Below are positions 10,457 to 22,445 of a DNA stretch of 64,000 nt, piece after piece. The notes beneath the pieces are model-generated. The model was not told where the DNA came from, did not search any database, and saw nothing but the letters and a program-made list of their open reading frames with translations. This stretch comes from Gnetum montanum (taxonomy: Eukaryota; Streptophyta; Gnetopsida; Gnetales; Gnetaceae): NCBI GenBank assembly GCA_015680685.1, contig MNCI01005245.1:27971-91970 (forward strand), in the 5' to 3' direction. Every line of letters starts with the position of its first letter. Within the stretch, counting starts at the first letter, position 1. The position numbers and the translations under genes were made by a program.

Positions 10457-12640
10457 ATGTCTTTTTCTCACAAGCATGAAAATGTCAAACTACAGGCCCC
10501 ATAGGATTGCAAAGTGGTATATACTCATCCAGATGATTATGTACTGGACTTCACCTTTATCCTACATTAGGATGAACAACTACGATGGTGTGATATGGAG
10601 GGCAACATCGTCTTTCCTCCCAATCAATCTGTACCCAGGATGTTATTTCAAACACTTAAGAAGTTGGGCATTCCAGATCTTCATGAGGAATACATTGTAA
10701 ATGGTTATAATACTTAGGACTACTATTCCACTAAAACACAACGTAAGTGAGATCAACATTAGGAGAAGAACTATGAGGCTATGAAGGAGAAACATTTTAC
10801 TAATCCCTTGTTCCTACTAGATCAAGATGACAATGTGGATCTTCCCTTTGAAGGTTTCCAACATGAAGATTCTCCACCCCGTATCATTGGTAATGAGGGT
10901 GTGACTCTAAACCTACAATCAACTATTCATAAACTAGGTTTGGGAAAAAGGGACAATCAAGGTAGGGACTTGGGTAAACATCACAATAGCAAGGGATCTA
11001 AGGATGGAGGTCATAATGGGAAAAAAAGTGGTGGCAAATACCGTAGTGGTGGTGGTGGTTCATCTTCCTTTCCATCCTCTTCATCTAATTTTGAACATTC
11101 CTCTTCATCTTCTAGTTCTCATAGAAGCCACCATCGAAATAATCATGATAAAGGTGATCAACAAGACAACAATGATTGTTAAGGCCATCAAGAATGCAAA
11201 GGTGATAGAAACCATCATCAACATAATCATGATGGTGAACCTTTGTTGGCAACTAGAAGTATGCTTAACATTGCAGAGGAAGTTAGAATTCCAACCAACC
11301 ATATGAAAGATAGTCAGATCAAGTGCTTAGACATGAATAATATCCCCCAATTTGAAGGGGGGATATAATTCTAATCTATAAAATCACCTACAAGCTTTCC
11401 ACAATGCCTATGCCTTACAGAATATTGAAAATAACTAGTAGAAACTCAAGCTTATTCCCAAGACACTCATTAAGAAGGCTAAGAGCTAGTACTAGTTCTT
11501 GGAACTAGAATCCATTCTCCAATAGAGTACCATGTTACAATTGTTTAATGACAAATACTAGACATACTCCAAAGTGTCTAATCTGAGAAGGCAAATCCAA
11601 GGTTGAAAATAGGGAACACATGAATGCCCTGACCATGGTTATTCTTAGAGGGAACAACTTTTCCACATCATAGATGGGCTCCAAGTAGAAACTAGAATAA
11701 CTCTTAGGGTGTATGCCCAAGGGAGATTGTCTAAACTAAGAGCTCATCAGATCCAAAAGATGATAGAGTAGGTAGCAAAAGAAGAAGGTGAGTCACCAAA
11801 AAAGGAAAGTGTAGAAGAGTATAATAGGGATCCTTCCATCAGGAAATAGGAGGTCTGATTTTGTGATGAGGAGGAGTCACCACTTGATGAAGTGTTGAAC
11901 AGGAAAATCTTGCCCATTCAAAAATCTATTTTTGATATTTTGGCAAAGGTCGATAAATTATGACACTCTTTGGATGAAAAATTCTAAACTACTATGAAGA
12001 TTGCTGAAGAATCCAAAGAGTAAAATAGTTATGGTAACCATAAAAGGTGAAAAGAAGCTAAACATGCTTACCAAAGAGGTCATGGAAAAGCTGCTATCAT
12101 GGATGAAGTTGTGGAAACCAACTTTGATAATGAAATTGGATGTGACATCTATCAATATGAACATCAAAAGGGGTGTTGACCTATGATGTAACACTTATAA
12201 GAGTCTAGGGTGTACACATTGAATCCTTGATTAGCATGTAGGCAAGCACCTAGATGATTTCCTTATCCTCAAGGCAATCCAAGATAGTTCCACCAACAAC
12301 AACAAGCTTACTACCCAAGTGGAGCTCCATCACAACCATATGAACAATACCAATAGTGGCACCAACAAAAATCATTGGGAATGCCATTGCCAAGGCAACA
12401 ATACCCTTACAAGAAAACAAATCCATATGGGTACTATGTTCAGCAACCCATCTCTCCAAGAAGTTATGCAAGTCATGCCTTATTTTAACATCACTATTAC
12501 CCTCTGGAGTACCATTGAACACATTCATCATCTACTTGAGGACTCTACATTTTTTTGCACACATACCTCCACCCTCAACCTAGTTACCTCTGCTCCATTC
12601 ATTCAGGGTGAGATCCCTTTATAGCTATAGCAATGAAATG
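10457..12640 (+). pseudogene. gypsy gag (plus-strand element)
   Basis: ATG at 10457 opens MSFSHKH, 130 nt after the PBS. Conserved blocks are VVYTHPDDYVLDF, DEQLRWCDMEGNIVFPP and GIPDLHEEYIV (about 10515-10700). A G/S/H-rich low-complexity linker follows (10990-11160, including poly-Gly and poly-Ser), then DMNNIPQFEGGYN (about 11330-11370), a helical capsid region (11380-11780), and a Q/P/Y-rich tail (12250-12640). Many stops and frame changes break it. The same blocks occur in the other two gypsy elements here, so the assignment rests on repeated structure and position. Gag forms the particle; no zinc knuckle was found. Confidence 0.75.
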
Positions 12641-12849
12641 CTACGAGGGCTGTACATTCACAACCAACTTTCTAGCCAAGTGGTTTGGATAATTGATCCA
12701 GAAAAATACCCTTATTCTAACCCAACATTCCTCTCCAACCCTCACAACCTAGTCTAGCTAATCATCCTACACCTTTAGTACCCTCATCCTCTATGTCAAA
12801 TACCTTTCAGTGCCCTTCAAACTAAACACCACCTTAGATCTACACTGTA

Positions 12850-13287
12850 ATGCTAACTCATGTTATTTCTGATTGGATCAAGGCTGGTAATCTTTCCAAA
12901 AAAAGATCTAACCTAGGAAGTCCTCTCATTTACTTTCAAATCACTAGACATAAGCCAACCAAGGCTCTTCTTGATTTTGGTTTCAATGTCAACCTCATGT
13001 TTCATGACATGTATAAGGCCTGGAACCTACCACTTCTCAAGAAGAGCAATATCTATTTAAAATTGGCATACTAGGCAATCACTATTCCTTTGGGATTGGT
13101 AAAGAACATTGTGACCATAGTTAGTGGGTGGTCCTATCTTGTTAATTTTCTAGTGATTAAGATCAAAAACTACACAAGTAACTTCTGCATCATTATGGGA
13201 AGATCTTGGTTAAGCACAGTCAATGCACATATGGGCATAAGCGACTTCTCCTTGAAAATCTCCAAGGAAAATGAATTTGGAAATTAG
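12850..13287 (+). pseudogene. gypsy aspartic protease
   Basis: Reads KALLDFGFNVNLMFHDMYKA, then NLPLLKKSNIYLKLA, and after a TAG PLGLVKNI, FLVIKIKNY and IIMGRSWLSTVNAHMGI. This is the retropepsin fold of Ty3/gypsy elements, with the C-terminal GRSWL/GRPWL motif. The active-site D-[ST]-G is degraded to D-F-G, so it would be inactive even without the stop. It lies between the gag tail and RT, in the usual pol position. Confidence 0.8.
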
Positions 13288-13839
13288 AGAAAAAGCATAT
13301 TCCATGCATCATGTATAGTGATAACAGGTGAAATTGAATGCAAAAGATTTGGACCATCAAAAGTACATACATCAAAGAATGCAATCAATGTACACAAGAA
13401 ATAGATATTCAAAGGTGTTTGTATGTAGTAGCCACAAAATAGGAGGGCACCCAGTGGCTGATAGCTAACTTAGATAGCAAACATTATGCATGGAACCAAC
13501 TAAGAGCCTAACATATGCTTATGTTGAAAGCATGGATGAACTTAAGCAAGTTCATCAATAACTCTCTGAAGATGAAGATGATGATACTTGTTGGAAGAGT
13601 TGGAAATCCCTAATAACTTCAAGCAGGAGCCCCTAGAACTAAAAACCCTACTGGCTAGCATGGAATATGCATTTTTAAATAATGGTAAACCTATAATAAT
13701 TAATGCCAAACTTACTTTTAAACAAAAATAAAAGCTATTAACAATGGTTAAAAAATGATCAATAGCCTTTGCTTGGTCATATCTTAAGCTGATAGGAATC
13801 AATCCAAGGATATGCCAACATTGCATTTACACCAACCTC

Positions 13840-15110
13840 ACCATGAAGCCAAGAAGGTAGCCACAAAGATGGTTGAATCCCAAATTGAAGCAAATCATCA
13901 AGAAGGAAATAGAGCAACTCCTCAAGGTAAGGTTCATCTATCCTATCATAGATAGTGAGTGTGTTAGCCCACTTGTAATTGTATCAAAGAAAGGTGGCAA
14001 GTTGTGGGTCTATATAGATTACAAGCTAGTAAACATGGCAACATTTAAAGATCATTTTTCATTTTCATTTGTGGATCAAGTGTTGAACACCATATGTGGT
14101 AATTGCTATTATAGCTTCTTAAATGGTTATAGTGGCTATAACCAAATCCAAATTGCACTAGAAGATTAGGCCAAGACAATATTCACGAGTCCCTGGGGGA
14201 CTCTTGCATATTGTAAGATGCCATTCAGTCTATGCAATTCCCTTACAACATTTCAATGCCTAGTCCTTAACATTTTCCAACAATAGATCGGTAATGTTGT
14301 GGAAGTCTTCATAGATGACTTCTCCACCTATGGAACTACGTTTGAGCAAGCCTTGGATGTCCTTGAGTAAGTACTAAAAATATCTGTGAAAACAAATTTG
14401 TATCTCGAGCAAAAATGTCACCTTATGGTCCAAGAAGGCATTGTGTTGGGGCATCAAATTTCACTAGAAGGGATTGAGGTAGACCTATAAAAAATAAGGG
14501 TCATCCAAGTAATTACATGTCAACCATAGATAGATAAAGATGTCAAATCATTTCTTGGAGATACTAGCTACTACCGACGATTCATAGAGAATTTCTATAA
14601 GATCACAAAACTATCGGTAGAGCTTATAAAGAAAGATGCACCTTTCATCTAGACCAAGAAATGTAAACATGCATTCCAACAATTAAAGGAGAAACTCATA
14701 GAAACATCAATTCTATGGGCACTAGACTAGTCCAAACCATTCCACATCACAACGGATGCATCTAACTATGCCCTAGGAGCAGTGCTCATGTAGTTGGATG
14801 ATAAAAAATGTCCATATTACATCAACTACATGAGCTAAAGAATTTTGGGTGCATAGTTGAATTATATCACAACTAAAAAAGAACTACTGGTCATGGTGTA
14901 TGCTCTTGAATAGTTCAAGCACTATGTGCTTGGCTATAAAGTATTTGTACACATGGACCATAGTGCAATCTGCTTCCTCATGAACAAGTAGGTGGTTAGC
15001 CCTTGTATCATACGATGGCTTTTGATCTTGCAAGAATTTGACCTCACAATGATAGATCAAAAAGAAACCAAAAATTTGGTTGCTAACCACCTCTCTCGCT
15101 TAAGATGGGA
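13840..15110 (+). pseudogene. gypsy reverse transcriptase-RNase H
   Basis: The RT starts with LKQIIKKEIEQLLKVRFIYP. It has VSKKGGKLWVYIDYKLVN, motif A FLNGYSGYNQI (the catalytic D of FLDGYSGYNQI is N here), the FxxPFSLCN region, and the YxDD-box equivalent VFIDDFSTYG. The connection shows SFLGDTSYYRRFIENF. RNase H follows, with FHITTDASNYALGAVL (first Asp kept), TTKKELLVMVYALE and HMDHSAICFLMNK. At least eight in-frame TAG or TAA codons interrupt it, at places where relatives have Q or W. Its normal role is copying element RNA to DNA and removing the template RNA; it is inactive here. Confidence 0.88.
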
Positions 15111-15299
15111 TAATAAAGAGGAAGAGAGCCCACTCTTTGATCAGTTTCTAAACAAACTACTTTTTACAGGAGCACTAAATGATCAAACACCTATAGAAAC
15201 AACATGGTATAATGACATCCTCACCTATCTTCTTACTCAAGATATGCCACAAGATCTTGACTTTAGAAAGAAGCAACAATTTCATCATCAAGCCAAATA

Positions 15300-16470
15300 G
15301 TTTATGGAAATCAATAGACACCTTTATAAGGTGTGTGCTAATGGCTTGATTCATTGGTATGTCCCTGATGAAGATCAACTGCACATTCTCCAGGATGCTC
15401 ATGAAGGGTCTTGCAAAGGCCACTATGCAAGGAGATGCATGGCCATAAAAATCTTGATGGTAGGATACTATTGGCCTACAATCTTCAGGGATGCCCACTA
15501 GTTTGTCTGTTCTTGTAAATGTTGTCAACGAGATGGTAGGATGTTCACTCGAATGAAAAGTCCTCAACAATGGATTCAACCACTAGAGCCTTTTGACATT
15601 TGGGGCATTAACTTTATGGGTCCCATCACACCCATGTCCAATGAAAAGGTGTATATCATTGTAGCAGTTGACTACTACACAAAATGGGTATAAGTAGTAG
15701 TCGTTACCGATTGTACATCATCCACTACTGCCAGATTTATACAAAAAAATGTTGTAAATAGGTTTGGGGTGCCACGTATACTACTTTCTAACAATGAAAC
15801 TCATTTCACAGGTGCTACTTTTAGAAAGTTGATGCAACACTTATGTGTTGAACATAAATTAACAACACCCTACCATCCCGAAGCCAATGGTTAAGTATAG
15901 GTAACTAACTGAGAGATCACAAAGATCTTAACAAGAACCATAAGCAAATATAGGAGAGATTAGAGCACCAAACTCAACAATGCCCTTTGGGCCTATCACT
16001 CAACATAGAAACTTCCTATTGCTACTCTCCCTATGAGTTAGTGTACGAAAAACTTCCAACACTCCCAATTCAGTCTGAGCTTCGTACACTCTCAATAGCC
16101 TATGATATGGATCTTGACCTAAGTTTAGCATAGAAAGAAAGATTGATCAACCTAAATGTGCTATATGAAAACCAATTGGTGACCCTATCTTTGAATGAGA
16201 TGCACAAGACATTCAATAAGCAACATCATGACCTCACAATATGGAAAGTAACATTTCAACTAGGAGATAAGATTCTCTATTGGAGCCCTGCACATGTGTC
16301 CTAGAAGATAAAATTCCAAACATTATGGGAGGGACCTTATATAATTGATCAAACCTTTTCCTCTATGGCCATGTTAATCTACAAACCTGAAAGCCCAAAT
16401 AAAAAGTAGTTGGTTAACATCCAGCAAGTGAAACCTTTCCTAAAGCCAAGACAAGCCAATGCAACTACCA
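15300..16470 (+). pseudogene. gypsy integrase
   Basis: The N-terminal zinc domain (H-x4-H...C-x2-C) is readable around 15395-15530 (AHEGSCKGHYARR ... FVCSCKCCQRDGR). The core shows FDIWGINFMGP (first catalytic D replaced by N), YIIVAVDYYTKWV, FGVPRILLSNNETHF (second D replaced by N), and TTPYHPEANG with the region of the catalytic E. The C-terminal part, with GDKILYWS and an SPN-like tail near 16390, ends at about 16470. Stops include TAA and TGA. Two of the three DDE residues are lost by G-to-A change, so integration activity is gone. Confidence 0.85.
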
Positions 16471-16659
16471 CGTCAATGGATGGACTCTCTTTTTCCATCC
16501 CATTTTACCAATTTTCCTAATTTTCTTAATATTTGGGACTTCAACACCCTCTTCTCATATTTTCATCATGTTTGTGGTTGTTTGAGCTTCCATTTGATCC
16601 TAATTTCATCAAAATCTCTTTGCAATTTTTAAGTTTTGACCAAGTCAACAAAACTCAAC

Positions 16660-16790
16660 GATGGACAACAACTACGTTGACAAGGCCCCATCAATGTAGC
16701 AAACCGTGTCGATTGGGCCCTGTCGACGAGGCCTAGTTAATGCAATGAAAAAATAGTATAAATACCACTGAACACTTTGGATTTTTCACA
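16660..16790 (+). promoter_or_regulatory. U3-like repeat and TATA box behind pol
   Basis: GTTGACAAGGCCC, TTGGGCCCTGTCGACGAGGCC and a TATAAATA box (about 16756-16765) lie in the order seen in the LTR U3 (9428-9550), about 430 nt before the extra ORF. The block looks like a partial copy of the LTR promoter and could drive a separate mRNA (inference). Confidence 0.5.
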
Positions 16791-17199
16791 TTTGGTTCAT
16801 AATGCCCAAAAAGTTTTTACAATTTTCAGAGCCCAAAACCTTCCCGAGCCTATAACTCACACCATTTATCTAAATCATCTTGTTTTTCAACCCTATAGTT
16901 TCCAAAGGTAAGCTCTTAGTCATGGGAGTAGCAAACCCCAAGGTTTTAAAGAAAATTTTTTGAAATTTTTCCTAACTCCCCCAAAGGATCAAGATGTAAA
17001 ATGCTATTAAATCATTAATTTTTGAGAATTTAACCCTTCCAACAACTTTGGTAAACTAAAGATTAAATTAATAATTAAATATTCAATTCATCTAGCCATA
17101 ATCACACCCTAGCCAAATGTAACTTCCCTAGGAGACAAGGTATTCCAATCATTTTGAGTTACATAATAATTACTAATTCATTGTCATGTGTGATCATAG

Positions 17200-20010
17200 A
17201 TGGCACCAAGACCAAAGAGACCATAGGAGGAAGGACCATCGCAACCATGGGAGAAATGACCCAGAGGAGGAAGGTGCTAACAAGAACATGGACAAGAATA
17301 GGCTAAGGCAACCCATGCAACAGGACCCCTCAAAGATGAGGTCAAGGTGGAATCTATCCAATAGATTCCCGAAGAAGAAGCTACATCAGAACACTTATAG
17401 TGAGGCAAGGCACTAAGCCCTGTACCCAAACTGGAAGTCACACTCACATAAGCCTACCTCGACACAATCAAGAACTTTGAAATTCAATGCTCAATTCTTT
17501 AAGCACTAAACTTCAAGTTGTTCCTTGAACAAGCTCCAGAATATGTCAGAGCTCACTTGCAAGCCTCTCCCATGTGGCTAATAATGACTTCCAATGGGGA
17601 GTGGTATATGGGAGAAATGTATCTCTTCTGGAATAATAGGAGAGTAGGAGCCACTATGAAAATTAAGGATATTCAAGTATCCTACTTAGTAGAATCCATT
17701 GTGCAGGTCCTTAGGTTGCTTGACGTAGGAACCCAGTTGGTGAAGCTATCAACACAAGTCAATCCTGGAGCAAAGAAGGAATGGACTCAACGATGTTATG
17801 AGGTTGACCACAAGGATTTTGGTGCACTCACATTAGCAAAGTGAGTCTATTTTAAGATAGAAACCTACCACCTCAATCCAACGATGAGGCCCAGTAAAGT
17901 GACAGCCTTCTCTACCTAAGCATGTGTCACTCTAAGTGGAAACTTTTCAACAAATCTTCCACAACTAATCTTTCTAGAAATAGAGAAGCACTGCAAGGAG
18001 AATGAATGTGGAAGAAAGACCCTACCTTTTCCTTGCCCAATCAAAAAATTATGCAAAAAGATAGGAATAGCCCACTATGCAAATGATATACTCATGCATG
18101 CTCCTAATGCTTCGTGGGCCAAGATGATAAAGGATAAGATGCCTGCCATGACAATAGAAGAATAGTAGCAATGACCACCTCCACCACCTACTCATGAGCA
18201 AACATTAGATGCCTACAGTATGTTTGAGCACATGCAAAAAATATGAGAGCAGCTCTTACAACAACAAGAGCAGCATGTAGGAACTAGTGGTAGAGATCCA
18301 TCTATGTATAGATTGACCATGAGTCACCTCAGAGAAGTGGCTCATACAATCAACCATATGGAGAGAGGTGGATCAATGTTTTCTACCCAACAAATGAAAC
18401 TACCAACAAGGCCAACTCCAAGTGCTGGAGAGGCAATAGTGTCTCTCTCTCAGCATCATTTATTCATAGAAATCTTTGGGAATGACACTTCCTTTTTGGT
18501 GCACTTGGAGGAGGGTGTAGAGGCAACTGTATTGGTGATGCAACACCAACGGGAAGATATAGCTACAAAGATCGTTGCTGATCAAGTCATTGAAGTTTTA
18601 AACACACCTATTTTGCCTAAACTAGATGTTTCTACACTAAGAGATGTGCAGGCATTTGCAAGGATAATCAACAAACGATTCAGTGCAACCCAACATAAAG
18701 AACTACTAGACCAACTAGTGGGAACTAGGCAACTAATTCTGAATATCTTTGACTTTTTGAATACCATCACTACAACCTAGTTAGAGCTGCTAGAGGCAAA
18801 GGGCAAGTGCCTTATCTTAGAAGGGCAACTTGAATTAGCTTAAGCAAAAAAATCAAAGCTTGGCCACAAAATTTGCTGAGTTGCATGCCCAAATTGTTGA
18901 CCTTGCTTTTATCAACCCTGCATTGACATGAGATGAAGCTTTTCAGTAGCTTCAAGTATAGCTAAAGTAGGTTGAGAGAGAAATGGTAATAATAGTCTTC
19001 AATTAGTCAATAGTAGAAGTTAAAACTCACATAGTATGGAAAGACTTTATGTAGACGTGTGAAGAAAATGAGTCCTTGACCGTAGAAAATCATCGCCTGC
19101 AGAATGTTGATGCACAAAAACAATAGCTAGAAGAATTTATCCATCAATAGGAGGAGCAGCTTGCCAGGGCAAATGTCGAATTGAGAAGATTGGCAACAGA
19201 GAATTGTAATCTCTTCATGGAGGAGTTTCGCATCTTACATCAAAAATCGACCATCGAGATTACTACCTAGAAACATTAGGCTTTGAAATTTCAAAAAGTT
19301 AAAAATCATTATAGAGACTAGGTTGGCCTCCAAAAGGAGGTAAATGAAAAGCATATCCAAATGGCGAAGGCAAAGGTTAATGAGGTCTTCCAACAACTCC
19401 AACAAGGTAGAGAAATGTGGCAACCCATCATCAATGGAATTGATGCCTACAACAAGGTAGAAATCTGCATGAAGGATGCAAACCTGGCAATGTTGACTAC
19501 AAGGTGGTTGTGGTCTAAGCTTGAGAAGTAAGTGGCTAACTCGTACTTATTGTATGAGGCCAAGTTCAAGACTCATAAAGACACCAAGCAAAAGTTTGCA
19601 GTGGCAAATTTCGAACTCAAGGTTCTCAAGGCAAAATTCACTGACCAAAGATTGGTTGTAGAGAACCTAGCCAAATAAATGAACAACTACCATGCACTGC
19701 AAGACACACTTCAAGTGTTTAACATCGAGTGTAAGCAATTTGTAGCCTAGTTTGTTAATGTTAAGGAGTTATTTCTTGTTTTGCCTTATCCTTAGGATGT
19801 TCCAACCTTGGCCCACATCAACGAAGCTACGTGGACTGTGAATGATCCCAAGAGTAAAGAAGAGAAATTGAAGACATTTCTTAATGCTTTTCACCTTCCA
19901 CTTAAAGTCGTAGTAGTAATAGGATAGCCACAACCACCTTAGCCACCACACATGACTAAAGTCAATGAAGGTCCTTCAAAGCCTTAAGAGCCACCACTTC
20001 CTGGGACTGT
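17200..20010 (+). pseudogene. Extra 3' ORF: plant transposon-like domain plus coiled coil
   Basis: ATG at 17200 (MAPRPKRP) opens a frame that, ignoring stops, stays the same to about 18845. There an A7 run causes a shift, and the second frame runs to about 20010: some 930 codons. The N-terminal third has VRAHLQASPMW, a W-containing block (MYLFWNNRRVGATMKIKDIQ) and TLPFPCPIKKLCKKIGIAHY, resembling the 'putative plant transposon protein' domain found in plant retroelement ORFs. The middle and C-terminal parts are long heptad-rich helices (ANFELKVLKAKFTDQRLVVE), ending in a proline-rich tail. No signal peptide or membrane helix is seen, so it is not a typical envelope protein. Function unknown; stops are mostly TAG. 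Confidence 0.65.
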
Positions 20011-20246
20011 CTAACCTTCTCCACTAATTTCACACCATCAAAGAATGTGTTGTCCAATTTTGAAGAATCATGTCATGGTGTTCAATTTTATGTCATGGAC
20101 ACCATATTTTTATAATGTGTTGGTCCATACACTGGGCACTTAGTACTGTTATGTCTCTGTTATTTTGTTTTATTATGTCGAAAGCTAGTCAATAATCTCA
20201 AACCTTCCCAATTTTGTAAAGAACTCAAGGATGAGTTTTCATTCAG

Positions 20247-20257
20247 TCATGGGGGTA
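20247..20257 (+). other. Polypurine tract of plus-strand gypsy element
   Basis: TCATGGGGGTA directly before the 3' LTR, the same as in the inner element. Confidence 0.78.
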
Positions 20258-21213
20258 TGATGAGTTTCAGTTTTTTGTGTCGATTGGGCCTTGTCAACAC
20301 AATCTATTGCATCGACTAGGACATCGACATAGTCTATTGCATTAACACGTCCCCATCGGTGCAAGGGTCTATCATGGTCTATAAATACATGCTTACTAGA
20401 CACATTTATGGCATAAAATTTCAAAGTAGTAGCAAAGCTCTTGTACTTTGTCTATTTGAAAGTTAGAATATTTTTCCCAAGTGCCCGTAGCAGGAGTCAT
20501 TGAGTGTACAGATTTTTATTCAAGCATTGTTGTACCTAAGCATAATAGTGTGTGCGGCAATAAAAATGAACTTCTTGATAAACCTTGCAGCATTCTAGAT
20601 AGCTTAAATGTTTTATTTATGCATTTAATGTTTTCAATTATTTATTCAATGCTTTCCCATAATTAAGCTAATGAAGTAATTAAGCAAGATAAGCTAGATA
20701 GATTAAACACATAAGTACGACTTCTTCGAGTGTAACACATATTCACTTGGTAATTCTAGCAGCATTATTGCTTGGTACGCCTAGTAGCATAGTGCTTGGT
20801 AACCCAACAATGGATAGTGGGTTCAAGACGTGTGTGGAAAGTGGGACCAGATGCTTATGTTATAACTGCCTAGATACTAGTTAATTAGTTAAATTAAATT
20901 AGTGGGGGGGGGGGGGGGGGGGGGGCTTGTTAAGGTGATTAAATTAAATTAGTTAATCCAATTACTTTATCTCTCTTTAAATACCAAAATCATAAAATAA
21001 AAAATGATAAAAATTAGATACCTCAATTACACTTAACCATACCAATGTATGTCACGAGTGTAATTGGGAAGACAACAAACGACCTTAAGGTAAGGTTCAC
21101 TTCCTAGAAGACTAGTGCATCGAAAACTATAAAGTCCACAGAATTCAATTGGATCGCACGTGAACACTTTGTGATTCATATGGTTGCACATAGGGGTACC
21201 TCGCCACTCATCA
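20258..21213 (+). repeat. 3' LTR of plus-strand gypsy element
   Basis: 956 bp, TGATGAG...TCATCA. It carries a TATA box (CTATAAATA, about 20380-20388) and a poly(A) hairpin (20512-20567). It is longer than the 5' LTR mainly through an inserted block with a 22-G run (20904-20925), flanked by repeated TTAAATTAAATTAGT. Confidence 0.88.
20904..20925 (+). repeat. Homopolymer run of 22 G in the 3' LTR
   Basis: Absent from the 5' LTR at the matching place. It sits between two copies of a TTAAATTAAATTAGT word. It may be a sequencing or assembly artefact. Confidence 0.7.
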
Positions 21214-21218
21214 CATGG

Positions 21219-22445
21219 TCATTACGACATCAACATCATATACCTTGGTCACACTTAACCATACAAACTAGCCCACACAAGTTTGAGTGAAAAGATAATA
21301 ACCAATGATCAATCATCTCACTATCTAGATATCCATGCTAGTCTATTTCATGGAATTCAATCAGATTGTGTGTGAATTCAACCAAGTTGGATGTAGTATC
21401 AATTGTGTATAAATTTGAGGCTCTTTAACATAGGATCATAACTCCAACTTTCTATATTCCTTTTCTACTTCTTCTCTAATATTAGGTTAATTTATTTCAC
21501 TGCTTTCATATCATATTAATGTTTCATAGGTTATTTAGCTCTAGCTGTTAAAGTTTTAGGAGTAGAATGTAATTACATGAGCTCCTTTCTTTTGCTAGGA
21601 TCTTTTATTATAAATGTTGTATTATTTATGGGTAATTTATAATTATTATTTTATGATTAATAGATGTAAATCATAGCTAGTAGTCACTATAGCTTATAAT
21701 ATGTATATTCTAACTTCTTAAGTCAATGATTTCCACTTAGTATTATGATTCTAGACCACTACCATAATGTTTATTCATCATTTGATGGAATATAATTGTT
21801 ACTAGGATTTGTATTCTAACTCATACTATATCAAAGTTCTTCATCATCATGAGTTTTGATTCAAATCATAATTTAATTGGAATTTTTTCCTTGATCGATC
21901 TTATTAAAAAATAATAGTTTTAGTAATATCAATGCCTAATATATAAGTTAAATATGTATAACCATCATGTTCTACATAACTAAGTAAATAATATATTAGT
22001 TTCTATATGAAAAGACATGTTATTTTTCATATTCTAGTTCATTATACTTTAACCTAATTAGTTCATTTATGTTATAATCATGGTTCTAGAGTTATAATCT
22101 ATTAACAATTTGACTTAACTTTATTGTTAATCCTCATTTGATTGTATTGTTCTAATCATGAGAACCTCAAATTTTGAAAACTGGGCTAGTTGAGTTAAGT
22201 TTTTTCTATAAGAGTAACTATGAAGTTGAACAATTCGTGGTTATGATTAGTTGGATGTCTTTAGTACTTCTAATTTGTAGGGCGGGGGGGGTCGGGGGGA
22301 TGTAGAAGAAACATATCAAATTTATTAGAATTAATATACATGTATGTTTAGATACTTAAAGTTTTATTTATGCTTTGATTTTGTGGTTCCCTTACTATTT
22401 TGTTGTGGTTTTACCCTAGTTATTTTTGCCAAGGTTTCACATGTA
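21219..22445. other. AT-rich spacer
   Basis: No gene, LTR or coding similarity recognised on either strand. A short G-rich patch lies at 22280-22300. Confidence 0.5.

Larger units (their letters stand above)
9404..21213 (+). mobile_element. Athila/Tat-like Ty3/gypsy element with extra 3' ORF
   Basis: 11.8-kb element with 5' LTR 9404-10305, PBS 10307-10324, gag from 10457, protease about 12850-13290, RT-RNase H about 13840-15110, integrase about 15300-16470, a long extra ORF about 17200-20010, polypurine tract 20247-20257, 3' LTR 20258-21213 and 5-bp duplication CATGG. The gene order PR-RT-RH-INT places it in Ty3/gypsy. The tRNA-Asp-type PBS and the third ORF behind integrase place it with Athila/Tat-type lineages (inference). 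All frames carry stops, mainly TAG and TGA of C-to-T origin. LTR divergence and decay suggest an old insertion. Confidence 0.92.

Noticed and set aside
17200-20010. Envelope-like gene of the gypsy element
   Set aside because: No signal peptide, membrane helix or cleavage site; the sequence is a coiled coil.
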